Of a DNA stretch of 37,895 nt, positions 24,104 through 33,304 are shown in pieces. The stretch spans positions 1-37,895 of the forward strand of contig JAESUM010000013.1 in the NCBI GenBank assembly GCA_016763075.1, in the 5' to 3' direction. The notes under the pieces were generated by a model. That model was given only the letters and a program-made list of their open reading frames with translations. It did no database searches and had not been told where the DNA came from. Source of the stretch: Pseudomonadales bacterium (GTDB lineage: Bacteria; Pseudomonadota; Gammaproteobacteria; Pseudomonadales; JAHRWD01). Position 1 is the stretch's first letter; each line of letters starts with the position of its first letter. The position numbers and the translations under genes were made by a program.

Positions 24104-26083
24104 ATGATTTTGGGTATTGATACCGGCGGCACGTTCACTGACTTTGTTTTACTCGATAGAGGTCAAGTCACTATTCACAAAGTGCTTTCTAGCCCCGCTG
24201 CACCTGAGCAAGCCATTCTCGAAGGCATTGCCGACTTGCAGCTACTTGAGCATGTAAAAAATGGCACGCTGCGGGTTATTCACGGCACAACCATCGCCAC
24301 CAATGCGGCATTACAGGGTAAAGGTGTTAAGACCCTGTTCATCACCAACCGCGGTTTTGCAGATATGCTTAGCATTGGCCGTCAAGCCCGCGAGAAACTC
24401 TACGACTTGCAACCCAATCATCAAACCGTCCCTGTGCCGCCAGAGCTATGCCTCGAAATAGATGTTCGAATGGATCACCACGGCAAGGTGTTAAAAGACC
24501 TTGAACCCAAAGATTTAACGGCACTAGTTCAGCAAGTTGAGCAACTTAACCCCGAAGCCGTTGCGATAAACCTTTTGTATTCTTACCGTGATGACAGCCA
24601 CGAAAAGCAGATTCAAGCAGCACTACCAGAACAGCTGTTTGTATCGCGTTCATCACAGGTATTACCCGAATATAAAGAATATGAACGCGGCATGGCAACC
24701 TGGCTCAATGCCTGGCTTGGGCCATTAGTAGAAAAATATTTATCGCAGCTAAAGACTCAGTTAAGCCCAGCAAACATTGCGATTATGCAGTCATCCGGCG
24801 GCACCATAGACATTGACCAAGCCTCCCAACGGGCGGTGAACTTGCTACTTTCTGGGCCAGCAGGCGGCTTAGCAGGCGCTGCGTATATGGGTGAGCAGGT
24901 GAGCAAAAACCAACTCATCACCTTTGATATGGGCGGCACCTCAACCGATGTAGCGCTTATTGACGGTCAAATTAGCCTCACCACTGATTCTAAAATTGGG
25001 CCTTACCCAGTCGCAGTGCCAACGGTAGATATGCACACCATTGGTGCCGGTGGCGGCTCTATTGCTTACCTTGATGACGGTGGTTTATTGCAAGTTGGCC
25101 CGCAATCTGCCGGGGCAATTCCTGGACCGGCTTGTTACGGGAAAGGCGGAGAAAAACCCACCGTAACCGATGCCAACGCGGTGCTTGGGCGTCTACGGCC
25201 CGACGCCTTTCTTGGCGGCCGAATGGCTCTCGATATAGACGCCGCAAAACAAGCCATCAGCAGCCTCGCGCAGCCATTGAAATTCAGTATTGAAGAAACC
25301 GCGCTGGGTATTTTGCAGGTAGCGAACCAGCATATGATACGGGCCCTGCGGGTGATTTCGGTTGAACGTGGGTTAGACCCGAGGAATTTCACGCTATGCT
25401 GCTTTGGCGGAGCCGGTGGCTTGCACGTGTGTGCATTAGCGCAAGCGCTTTCAATTCCTACGGTGCTTGCGCCCATTCACGGCGGAGTACTGTCGGCATT
25501 TGGCATGCTGGTTGCGCCGCCGGAGCGCCAGCTATCGCGCACCTGGCAAGTACTGTTGCATGAAGCCGATCCAAGCACCATTGAGCAAATACTGCTCTCA
25601 ATGAAAACCCAAGGACAACAAGAGCTGATTAACGAAGGCATACCTGCCGAGGCAATTTACGCCTCGCCAAGTCTAGATCTACGCTATGCCGGGCAGTCTT
25701 ATACGCTGAACATGCCCTGGAGCGATTTGCAGGCAACCCAAGCGGCATTTCATCAACTACACCAACAACGCTATGGTCATCAGTTTGAGCTGCCGATAGA
25801 GCTGGTTAATGTTCGCCTTGCGGTGCGGGCTGAACCCCAATCCATTGAGTTGACTAACCCGTCAACTCAAACACAACAACAGCCCGTCACACCCCAACTA
25901 GGCTTAACACTTGCGGGTATCGAGGAGCCTGCGATGGTGATAGAGCGCAGCGCATTGAACGTTGGCAAACGGCTTCGCGGGCCACTGCTGATTACCGAGC
26001 AAACCGCTACAACATTGGTTGCGCCCAATTGGTGGGTAGAGCTCGACGAAAGAGGTAATTTATTACTGACATTTGAGGGGTAG
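24104..26083 (+). CDS. Hydantoinase/oxoprolinase A-like protein (HyuA family)
   Basis: A 659-residue protein with the ASKHA-type ATP-binding fold of the hydantoinase A/5-oxoprolinase/acetone-carboxylase group. The N-terminal GIDTGGTFTDFVLLD phosphate loop, GTTIATNAALQGKG, and the second DMGGTSTDVALIDG motif are intact, as is GAGGGSIAYLDDGGLLQVGP. Such proteins phosphorylate a cyclic amide or ketone with ATP and normally need a HyuB partner for hydrolysis or carboxylation. No HyuB is encoded here: the next gene is psd on the opposite strand, 60 bases away. Either the partner is elsewhere or the protein acts alone. The substrate is unknown. Confidence 0.88.
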   Translation: MILGIDTGGTFTDFVLLDRGQVTIHKVLSSPAAPEQAILEGIADLQLLEHVKNGTLRVIHGTTIATNAALQGKGVKTLFITNRGFADMLSIGRQAREKLYDLQPNHQTVPVPPELCLEIDVRMDHHGKVLKDLEPKDLTALVQQVEQLNPEAVAINLLYSYRDDSHEKQIQAALPEQLFVSRSSQVLPEYKEYERGMATWLNAWLGPLVEKYLSQLKTQLSPANIAIMQSSGGTIDIDQASQRAVNLLLSGPAGGLAGAAYMGEQVSKNQLITFDMGGTSTDVALIDGQISLTTDSKIGPYPVAVPTVDMHTIGAGGGSIAYLDDGGLLQVGPQSAGAIPGPACYGKGGEKPTVTDANAVLGRLRPDAFLGGRMALDIDAAKQAISSLAQPLKFSIEETALGILQVANQHMIRALRVISVERGLDPRNFTLCCFGGAGGLHVCALAQALSIPTVLAPIHGGVLSAFGMLVAPPERQLSRTWQVLLHEADPSTIEQILLSMKTQGQQELINEGIPAEAIYASPSLDLRYAGQSYTLNMPWSDLQATQAAFHQLHQQRYGHQFELPIELVNVRLAVRAEPQSIELTNPSTQTQQQPVTPQLGLTLAGIEEPAMVIERSALNVGKRLRGPLLITEQTATTLVAPNWWVELDERGNLLLTFEG

Positions 26084-26143
26084 AACACTCCTCTGGTTTT
26101 GGTACAAGCTATGCTTGAACTGTGCTCGATAGAGCCGCTCTAT

Positions 26144-27031
26144 TCAGCTTTGTGATGAGCACAACTCTCCAATTTTTTGCCCTAACTGGACATCGGACAA
26201 CGTATCTAAATTAGCGTCCCATTGCACCGCGTCTTTTCCAAATAATACAATTGCGGTAGAACCCATCTTGAAGCACCCAAGTTCTGCGCCTTTTTCCAAC
26301 GTCACCGGCTGTGGTGGCTGTTTATAGTTAACCCGCGTCAGCTGGCGTTTAGGTGGTGCTATCTGCCCCGCCCATACCGTTTCGATACTACCAACAATCA
26401 TCGCGCCAACAAGGATGACAACCATAGGCCCAATATCGGTTTCGAAACTACAAACCACTCGTTCATTGCGGGCAAACAATCCGTCCACCTGCTCGCTGGT
26501 GGTTTGATTCACCGAAAACAACGCACCGGGTACGTAAGTCATGGCCTGTAACGTACCCGCCCAAGGCATGTGAACCCGGTGATAATCTTTTGGTGACAAA
26601 TAAACCGTCATAAAACAGCCGTCTGAAAAGGCCTCGGTCAGTGCTGTATCATCACCCAAAAGCTGATTGAGGCTAAAAGATTTACCCTTAGCTTGCAGTA
26701 GCTGGCCCTGCTCTATATTGCCCATTTGGCTAATTTGACCATCCGCCGGCGACACCACACTGCTCGGCGCTTCATCAACTGGGCGTGCGCCGTCGGCCAG
26801 TGCACGGGTGAAAAAGGCATTAAACGTGGGGTAGTTTTGCGGGTTGGGGTCTGCGGCTTCCGACATATTAACGTGGAAGGTTTTGATGGCTTTGTTGATC
26901 AGATAGCTCTTTAACCAAGGGATACGGCTTTGTGTTAGCACCCCTGCAATACGCGACACCAAATGCTGCGGCACTAGGTATTGGAGGAAAATGAAAAGCT
27001 TTTGTTTGATGTCTGTTTTTGTCACAACCAC
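26144..27031 (-). CDS. psd: Phosphatidylserine decarboxylase
   Basis: Makes phosphatidylethanolamine at the inner membrane. The 295-residue proenzyme shows YPTFNAFFTR, VSPADGQIS, YLSPKDYHRVHMPW and VPGALFSVN, all diagnostic. Autocleavage to the pyruvoyl enzyme should occur at the Ser of the GST motif near residue 255, here MGST where E. coli has LGST. The start is a GTG at 27031 or a second GTG two codons on. The order rsgA, HDOD gene, psd on one strand with orn divergent matches the common gammaproteobacterial orn-rsgA-psd neighbourhood, with the HDOD gene inserted between. Confidence 0.95.
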   Translation of the reverse strand: MVVTKTDIKQKLFIFLQYLVPQHLVSRIAGVLTQSRIPWLKSYLINKAIKTFHVNMSEAADPNPQNYPTFNAFFTRALADGARPVDEAPSSVVSPADGQISQMGNIEQGQLLQAKGKSFSLNQLLGDDTALTEAFSDGCFMTVYLSPKDYHRVHMPWAGTLQAMTYVPGALFSVNQTTSEQVDGLFARNERVVCSFETDIGPMVVILVGAMIVGSIETVWAGQIAPPKRQLTRVNYKQPPQPVTLEKGAELGCFKMGSTAIVLFGKDAVQWDANLDTLSDVQLGQKIGELCSSQS

Positions 27032-27156
27032 GGTTACCTGAAATCTAATTCCTGAAATCTGCCGCCTCTAGAGCCACGCGCAGCGGCATTGTAGCAAATA
27101 CCGCGGTGATCGAATGCAAATCAGATTGGATACGTTTTTTGGAGGCAACCACTGGC

Positions 27157-28743
27157 TTAGGTTCTTTCGTTTTTGGGGCGCGATGCTAACGAATCGAATA
27201 CAAAGCGCGAACTGCGGCAAATGCGTTTAAACAGCAGGTATTTTTCTTCGGTCAGTGCTTGCCCGTTAATGCCATTATCGAGATAACAAATACCAATTGG
27301 CCGCTTGCCAGAAAACAACGATGACATAAAAAATTCGTTTGATCCGCGAATGCTGTCTACAAAATTACCGGGTAAACGTTCAATCATGTCGGCTTTGTCT
27401 TCTGGCTTAACCCAAATATTACGCTGAGTTTTGATCATTTGCGCCATTAATTCCGATTTCAAATAATCAAAATGCAGCCCTTTCATGCCGCTAAGCTCAG
27501 GTGGGCTAAAGCAATGGGAGATTCTTACTGAAGCTCGCCTTGGGTCGCGCAAACCAATGGCCACTCGCTTCACACCCAGCTCGCGCTTTAAGGTCATGCC
27601 TAGGGTATAAAACAACTGCTGTAAGTCTTGAATACTCTCTGGCTTAGTTTCGAACTGGGCAATGAGTTGCTCAAGATCCTTCTCCAAACCTTTTGGTTGC
27701 AGCAGGGATTTTCGTTTAACCGGTGATTTTACACCTACTTTGACACCAGAAATTTTGGCCAGTACTGGCCGTGCTGAGTCGGGTGCTGGACGCGGCCAAG
27801 TATTAAAAAGGTATGCCGCAGATGGGCGAACACCAGGTATTAAATAATTTTGAGAATGATCCAATATTCCAGCTTGGGTTACATTTACCGTGGCCAACAA
27901 GGTGCTGCGAAGGTGTCCGGCAACCTGCCCCAAGGTTTGAGCGGCATATTCGCCTTGCCATTGGCTTTGCAGAATATCGACCATTTGATGCGCCAATACG
28001 ATGGTGGCGCTGGCTGAATTAATTTGCCGGTTAAGCTTGGCTTGTTCGGGGGCTGGGTTTACTTCTAAATCTGATACGCCGGCGGAGAACTCGGTGAGCA
28101 AGTTTGCATCGGGGTATTGGGCCTGTTCTATCGCTGGACTAGCGATGCTTGGTGCATTCCAGAAATCCCGCAATACTTCGCAGATATCTAGAATCGGGCA
28201 ACCAAAAATGTCTCGTTCTGCGCTAAACCTAACTTCAGGATCGGCAGAAAACGCCAACACCAGCCTCTGCATTTTTTCTGGTTCAATGCCCCACAACGCC
28301 CAGTGCCCAGCACGATAAAACAACGAAACCCAAAACAGTTCGTCCGGTGGGTAATGGTGCTTTAGCTCAGCCCAATGCCGCGTTAGCGTTGCTGCTAATA
28401 AACTTCGATTCAGCGCCCGCAAATAACCGCCGCTTTCAACAGGATCAACCTCTTTGGCTGAAACCACGATCGACTCCAACACCTCTAAGCCAACCAGAGA
28501 AATTGCACGCGCGAGTGTTTTGATTTCGGCGGCCCCGCCACCTTCAACCGCAACGCGCATAAACACCAGTAAAGAAAGTGCGGGATCTTGGGATATGAGC
28601 CGCTCAAGGGAGTTAAAATTAACGCTTCCTTGGGACAATAGTTCGAGCACCTTTGCCCGTGTTCCCGGTAGAATCGGCATTGGCGTCTTAATGATTTTTT
28701 CTGCCCAGATTTGCTCTGGAGCCTGTAACTTTGGGCTTTCCAT
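27157..28743 (-). CDS. HDOD-domain protein
   Basis: A 528-residue cytoplasmic protein. The N-terminal half is an HDOD domain (LISQDPALSLLVFMRVA near residue 50, then ARAISLVGLEVLESIVVS), an HD-related helical domain that has lost the metal-binding HD residues. The C-terminal third, after a basic Lys-rich linker near 345, looks like a GAF-type ligand or protein-interaction domain (KRVAIGLRDPRRA, ICYLDNGIN). HDOD proteins often act in signalling, motility or stress control without catalytic activity. It lies between rsgA and psd on the same strand, with about 125-150 bases on either side. The specific role is unknown. Confidence 0.85.
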   Translation of the reverse strand: MESPKLQAPEQIWAEKIIKTPMPILPGTRAKVLELLSQGSVNFNSLERLISQDPALSLLVFMRVAVEGGGAAEIKTLARAISLVGLEVLESIVVSAKEVDPVESGGYLRALNRSLLAATLTRHWAELKHHYPPDELFWVSLFYRAGHWALWGIEPEKMQRLVLAFSADPEVRFSAERDIFGCPILDICEVLRDFWNAPSIASPAIEQAQYPDANLLTEFSAGVSDLEVNPAPEQAKLNRQINSASATIVLAHQMVDILQSQWQGEYAAQTLGQVAGHLRSTLLATVNVTQAGILDHSQNYLIPGVRPSAAYLFNTWPRPAPDSARPVLAKISGVKVGVKSPVKRKSLLQPKGLEKDLEQLIAQFETKPESIQDLQQLFYTLGMTLKRELGVKRVAIGLRDPRRASVRISHCFSPPELSGMKGLHFDYLKSELMAQMIKTQRNIWVKPEDKADMIERLPGNFVDSIRGSNEFFMSSLFSGKRPIGICYLDNGINGQALTEEKYLLFKRICRSSRFVFDSLASRPKNERT

Positions 28744-28893
28744 GTGGGGTATTTTCTGCCATTCCGTACGATAGAGTTATCGCTAAGTTTAGCAGTTGGT
28801 TGAAAAACCACCGGAATCTAACCGAGAACGGTATAGCAAAGCTCGCCAATCATACTTAAAAATTGGCGTAACTAGCGTCTAAGCAGAGCGAAG

Positions 28894-29958
28894 TTAGTCC
28901 TCTATTTCGTGCAGAATACGGCGATAGCTGTGCAGCCGAGAAGGGTGTAAGTCGCCTTTCTCTTCTGCTTCAAGCAGTGCGCAGCGCGGCTCTTTTAAAT
29001 GCTTACAATCCCTAAAATGGCACAAACCAACATAAGGCCGGAATTCACAAAAGCCATCGGTGACTTGGCGCCGGGTGAGGTGGGTTAAACCAAATTCGCG
29101 GATACCCGGTGAGTCGATAAGGCTACCGCCACTACTAAAGTGATACAGCCGTGCGGTGCTGGTGGTATGCCGGCCGCGCAAATTGGCGCTGGATACCGCT
29201 GCGGTTTTCAGCTCTTCTGATGGCAACAGGGTTTGTATCAGTGATGATTTTCCAACACCGGATTGCCCGACAAAAATGCTGGTGTGCTTATCCAACGCCC
29301 TCGCGAGTTTATCCATACCAAACTCGGAGTAACTGGAGACCTCTAATACGGAGTACCCAATATTGCTGTAAATGCTCAGCAGGTCATCCATCTCTTTGCG
29401 GTTTTGATCATCAATCAAATCACTTTTGTTGAGCACCAGTACCGGCTCAAGTTCCAGCCGCTCCGCTTCAACCAAGTAGCGGTCTATTAGAATTTCCAAT
29501 GGCGCGGGCAATGAACAGATCACAATGAAGATGCGGTCTATATTGGCGGCAACCGCTTTGAGTTGCCCACGGCTGTCTGGCCGCGATAGCTCGGTTCCGC
29601 GTGGTTTGATCGCTTCTATCACACCGCCGTTTTGGTTATTAGGGCGCCAAATGACTTCATCGCCCACCACAATATGGCCTAAGTTTGGCCTAAAGTGACA
29701 ACGTGAGGTGGGAGGGTTTTCTGGAGGCTGATCTGTTGACGGCTCTAGCGGCAGCTCTTTGCTCGCCGTATCCATAGCTTCAATTTCAACCAAGGTTCCA
29801 TAGTGGGCAATCACTCGGCCAGATTGCTCCACCCCCAGCGAGTCGTCGGCGAATAGCTCGTCAACCTGTGCGCTTTTGTTTTCTGCGCGGCGGGTTTTTT
29901 CCTGTTGGACCTTTTCGATCCGCCAGGCTTGGCGGCGGGTTAGCTTTCGTTTGCTCAC
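28894..29958 (-). CDS. rsgA: Ribosome small subunit-dependent GTPase A
   Basis: RsgA (YjeQ) checks late 30S ribosome maturation using GTP. The 354-residue protein has a basic N-terminal extension, an OB-fold region, then a circularly permuted GTPase domain. There the NKSD motif (VLNKSDLID) precedes the P-loop (GQSGVGKSSL) and DSPGIREF. The C-terminal zinc site is CEFRPYVGLCHFRDCKH with following Cys. The start is a GTG at 29958. It is divergent from orn. Confidence 0.97.
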   Translation of the reverse strand: MSKRKLTRRQAWRIEKVQQEKTRRAENKSAQVDELFADDSLGVEQSGRVIAHYGTLVEIEAMDTASKELPLEPSTDQPPENPPTSRCHFRPNLGHIVVGDEVIWRPNNQNGGVIEAIKPRGTELSRPDSRGQLKAVAANIDRIFIVICSLPAPLEILIDRYLVEAERLELEPVLVLNKSDLIDDQNRKEMDDLLSIYSNIGYSVLEVSSYSEFGMDKLARALDKHTSIFVGQSGVGKSSLIQTLLPSEELKTAAVSSANLRGRHTTSTARLYHFSSGGSLIDSPGIREFGLTHLTRRQVTDGFCEFRPYVGLCHFRDCKHLKEPRCALLEAEEKGDLHPSRLHSYRRILHEIED

Positions 29959-30134
29959 AGACGAGAATTCTCAATACCAGCGGTTAATAAATGGTTCATA
30001 TTTTACTTGTCTATTCCTTCGTTTCACGGTGCAAACCAACATAACCAATGAGTTAAAACTGCTACAATAATTGCTTGTCTTATTGCGGTTTAATCTACGA
30101 TTTAACAACCGCTTTTAACTCTTGGAGAACCTAC

Positions 30135-30680
30135 ATGTCTAGCCATGGAAACCTGATCTGGATTGATCTCGAGATGACCGGTCTGGAACCTAAAAACGAT
30201 CGAATCATCGAATTAGCCATCATTGTCACCGATTCTGATCTTAATTTCATCGCTGAAGGCCCAGTGATCGCCATACACCAGCCAGAATCAGCACTGGAAG
30301 CAATGGACGAATGGAACACTCGGACCCATGGTAATTCGGGCCTGACTGAACGGGTTCGCAAAAGCGGTATATCTGAGCGCAACGCAGAAAACATGACATT
30401 AGAGTTTCTACGTGAGCACCTGGAAGAAGGCCAGTCGCCCATGTGTGGCAATAGTATCGGCCAAGACCGCCGCTTTTTGGTCAAATATATGCCTCAACTC
30501 GAAGCGTTTTTCCATTATCGCAACCTTGATGTTAGCTCAATCAAAGAGCTAGCTAAGCGCTGGCGGCCCGATATCGCCAAAGGTTTTCACAAAAAAAACA
30601 CACATCAGGCCCTCGATGACATTCAAGAATCTATCGCTGAGCTGAGTTACTACCGCGAGCACTTTTTCAAAATGAGCTAA
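30135..30680 (+). CDS. orn: Oligoribonuclease
   Basis: Degrades short RNA oligonucleotides, including the pGpG released from c-di-GMP, to mononucleotides. The 181-residue protein is a DEDDh exonuclease with Asp11 and Glu13 ([11 protein letters not shown]), a [11 protein letters not shown] segment and the [10 protein letters not shown] motif supplying His and Asp. The ATG at 30135 with TTGGAG upstream gives the standard [16 protein letters not shown] start, in preference to an in-frame extension to 30075. It ends four bases from the convergent MFS gene. Confidence 0.97.
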   Translation: MSSHGNLIWIDLEMTGLEPKNDRIIELAIIVTDSDLNFIAEGPVIAIHQPESALEAMDEWNTRTHGNSGLTERVRKSGISERNAENMTLEFLREHLEEGQSPMCGNSIGQDRRFLVKYMPQLEAFFHYRNLDVSSIKELAKRWRPDIAKGFHKKNTHQALDDIQESIAELSYYREHFFKMS

Positions 30681-30684
30681 TTGG

Positions 30685-31944
30685 CTATTTACCTGCAGCC
30701 ACTTCTTTGGAAATAACAGGTGGCTTAAGGAAGATCACAAGCACAATAGCAAAGGCTGCAAGCCCGATATAACCTATAAATATTGGGCCATAAGAGTGAA
30801 ATTCATCAAATATATAACCTGCCGCTACCGGTACTGTAGCGGATAAACAGGTGGTTGAAAGCCCCCGTACAGCATATAAAGAGGCGTAATTCAGACTGCC
30901 AAAATAGTTGGCCATGATGGTCGGCGTGGTCACGAGTGCCAGTCCGTTGCCAAGCCCAAATACGCAAGCAAAAGTGTAAATGGCAATGGGGGTGGTGGCG
31001 GTACTTAGCAGCACCATTCCAACCAACAGCATGAATAGGCCCAGCCCCATCAGGTATTTGGGCTCTAAGTAGTCGCCCAATGCGCCTGAAACCAAACGCC
31101 CGCCGGTACTCAAAAACCCGATCAAACCAATGGCCGATGCCGCGGTTACTTTGTCGAAGCCAATATCATGGAGGTGCAACAAACCTTGGCTATTAATCAA
31201 TGTCCCGCCCATAACGGCAATCGCTGAGCAGCCCACTAACATCCAAAACGAACTGGTTTTAAGCGCAGGCTTAACTGGCCAGTCAACTTCTGTTTGAAAT
31301 ACTTTGGAGTTACGTGACTCTTCCTCCTCTTCGCCATCGGCGGTATCGTCTGCACCATCAACGTTGAGTCCCATTTCTTGAGGGCTGTTTTTCACCATCA
31401 AAAAGGCCAAAAATGAAGCTGCCAGGGTGCAGCCAGCCATGATCAACCAAATGATTCTCCAGTCGCCGGTTTGCTCGATGATCAGTGCAAATAATGGTGT
31501 GATGATTGCCCGGCCTAAACCACCGGAGGCCATGAAAAGGCCTATCGCCATTGCTCGGCGTTTTTTGAACCAATTGGAAACCAGGTGCGTGCCGGGGATG
31601 ATTGTTTGAAGACCAATACCAATGCCAAGAAGTGGTGCGGTACCCAAGTAAAACTGCAGCAACGTGTCGGCAAAATACATGTTTACGCCACCAGCCGCTG
31701 CAATGATTCCGCCCAGCATAATGGAGAAACGTGCTCCAACTCGGGAGATCACCCAAGCAATCAAGGGGCCAGAAAGACCCATCGAAAGGGTCATGATAGA
31801 GAAGCCCAAACCGACCTCACTGCGAGACCAGCCAAAGGTGTCGATCATTTCTGGAAGCGTAACCGCGAACCCATAAAACACCGTTCCGATCGATAAAAAA
31901 TAGATCGAACCCAGTACACCAAGCAGCTTCCAGCCGTAATACAT
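30685..31944 (-). CDS. MFS transporter (monocarboxylate/oxalate-type)
   Basis: A 12-helix major-facilitator transporter of about 419 residues. The start MYYGWKLLGVLGSIYFLSIG and the following FGWSRSEVGLGFS segment resemble the OFA/monocarboxylate porter branch. A hydrophilic acidic loop near the middle (DDTADGEEEEESRN) separates the two six-helix halves. The ATG at 31944 matches the family start; an in-frame ATG at 32049 would add a hydrophilic 35-residue extension. The substrate is probably an organic acid, but it cannot be assigned. It is convergent with orn. Confidence 0.88.
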   Translation of the reverse strand: MYYGWKLLGVLGSIYFLSIGTVFYGFAVTLPEMIDTFGWSRSEVGLGFSIMTLSMGLSGPLIAWVISRVGARFSIMLGGIIAAAGGVNMYFADTLLQFYLGTAPLLGIGIGLQTIIPGTHLVSNWFKKRRAMAIGLFMASGGLGRAIITPLFALIIEQTGDWRIIWLIMAGCTLAASFLAFLMVKNSPQEMGLNVDGADDTADGEEEEESRNSKVFQTEVDWPVKPALKTSSFWMLVGCSAIAVMGGTLINSQGLLHLHDIGFDKVTAASAIGLIGFLSTGGRLVSGALGDYLEPKYLMGLGLFMLLVGMVLLSTATTPIAIYTFACVFGLGNGLALVTTPTIMANYFGSLNYASLYAVRGLSTTCLSATVPVAAGYIFDEFHSYGPIFIGYIGLAAFAIVLVIFLKPPVISKEVAAGK

Positions 31945-32224
31945 CGAATTGTGTCCGTTTGATGGAGTAGTGAACAACGCTACCCATTGAAGTTTGTTCG
32001 CTGATTTGCCTGCGAATTGAGCGTGCCTGCTTTTATCAAAAGCTATCAATGTTATCGAACAGGCAAGATTACGCGGCTAACGTGAAGTGAAACGTGGCTT
32101 AAAGCGTGCAAATCGGTTGCCGGGGTATTGCGTAATTCTCGCGCTTAGCAAGTACTGGCAACGGCCCCAACGCGCGACATCCTAGCAAATTCAGTGGGGT
32201 TTTTCACTGAGCGCAAGCGGCTGG

Positions 32225-33163
32225 CTAACAGGCCTGGAAAACTCCTGGCTCAACTTCTTGCAATTGCTCAGCCTTCAACAAGCGTTCAACATGTTGCGTT
32301 AACATCCAATGTTCGCTGCGGTCATTGGACGCGCCAACGTCAGATTTACGGTAAATAATGCGGTGCTCAACAGCTTGATTGATGGTTCGCGGAGTCTTCA
32401 TGTAGTCGAGTAATTTTTGTTCTCTATAGCCAATCATGCCTTGGTATTGTGCCGAGCGCTTTAGAAAGGCTTCTTTATCCAACACACCAAGGTGATGGAA
32501 CGTGCAAAACCAAGGGATATCCATTGAACGGACTAAATCTAACGATTGGTCAAATTGTTCGAGGTTGGAATTGACCCCACCGTAGTACGGGCCAAAACCA
32601 GAAAGTTCGATATCCGCTAGAAACAACAGGTCATCTTTACGGTGTTTACCGCGTACCAATAAACAGCTGTGGCCGTGAGTATGGCCGGGGGTGAAAACCA
32701 CCTCTACCGTAACGTCACCGCCCAAATCAAAGATGTCGCCGTCTTTGTAACCTACGGTGTCGGTCCGTGGGCTAAAACTAAAATGCTCCAGTACGTTGGT
32801 CTCAAATTCGGTGCGCTCGCCTACCGGCACACCGTGCAAATTACACAGCCCATTCATCGATTGAATCGCATCCACTTCATTTTCATGAGCGTGGCAGCTT
32901 GCATCGGGAAACAAATAAACCCCAGCCACGTGATCTTGGTGGCAGTGGCTCAAGATAATACGGTCAATTTTGGGCAGTTGATCGAAATGATTTTTGAAGC
33001 TTTTGGAGGGGTCAATAACGATAGATTCTTCGCTACCTTGTACCAATACGGAGTTCCCGTAGGGGAATTTACCGCCATTTCGGCCAATAAATACGGTGCT
33101 GGCACCAAAGTTTAAAATAGGGCTTTCGGGGGTATCGACGGATTTCTTTAATGCTGAGAGCAT
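32225..33163 (-). CDS. MBL-fold metallo-hydrolase
   Basis: A cytoplasmic metallo-beta-lactamase-fold hydrolase of about 312 residues. The metal motif HCHQDH is at about residues 73-78, followed by the third-ligand region TPGHTHGHS and an Asp in FLADIELSGFG. A C-terminal helical domain of about 100 residues (YREQKLLDYMKTPRTINQA) resembles the winged-helix part of LACTB2-like and related hydrolases. The substrate is unknown. The start is uncertain: ATG at 33163 or an upstream TTG at 33178 with AGGA too close. It follows arsM on the same strand, but a 12-bp hairpin lies between them. Confidence 0.87.
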   Translation of the reverse strand: MLSALKKSVDTPESPILNFGASTVFIGRNGGKFPYGNSVLVQGSEESIVIDPSKSFKNHFDQLPKIDRIILSHCHQDHVAGVYLFPDASCHAHENEVDAIQSMNGLCNLHGVPVGERTEFETNVLEHFSFSPRTDTVGYKDGDIFDLGGDVTVEVVFTPGHTHGHSCLLVRGKHRKDDLLFLADIELSGFGPYYGGVNSNLEQFDQSLDLVRSMDIPWFCTFHHLGVLDKEAFLKRSAQYQGMIGYREQKLLDYMKTPRTINQAVEHRIIYRKSDVGASNDRSEHWMLTQHVERLLKAEQLQEVEPGVFQAC

Positions 33164-33246
33164 GGGCGTTGGCTTCAAATTCCTGATAATTCCAGCAATT
33201 AAACTGCCATTGCTGATGAGAAAACGCGCAATAATACCTGATCGCC

Positions 33247-33274
33247 ACGGTGGGTTAAACCATTAACCCACCGT
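33247..33274 (-). other. Perfect 12-bp hairpin between arsM and the MBL gene
   Basis: ACGGTGGGTTAA and its exact complement flank an ACCA loop about 30 bases past the arsM stop. No T run follows on either strand, so it may stabilise the arsM mRNA end or act as a weak terminator. Confidence 0.6.
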
Positions 33275-33304
33275 TATGGCCCGACATTGAGGGGCGTGCA
33301 GCGA

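Noticed and set aside
26129-26143. ATAGAG/CTCTAT hairpin between the hydantoinase-like gene and psd
   Set aside because: Six-base AT-rich stem with a three-base loop and no T run; too weak to call a terminator.
30075-30134. Longer start for orn
   Set aside because: The ATG at 30135 with TTGGAG upstream gives the standard oligoribonuclease start; the extra 20 residues are not family-like.
31945-32049. 35-residue N-terminal extension of the MFS transporter
   Set aside because: It is hydrophilic and unlike the family; MYYGWKLL is the typical start.
32195-32216. TCAGTG/CACTGA hairpin past the MBL gene
   Set aside because: The stem is only six bases, and the T run lies in the loop on one strand, not after the stem.
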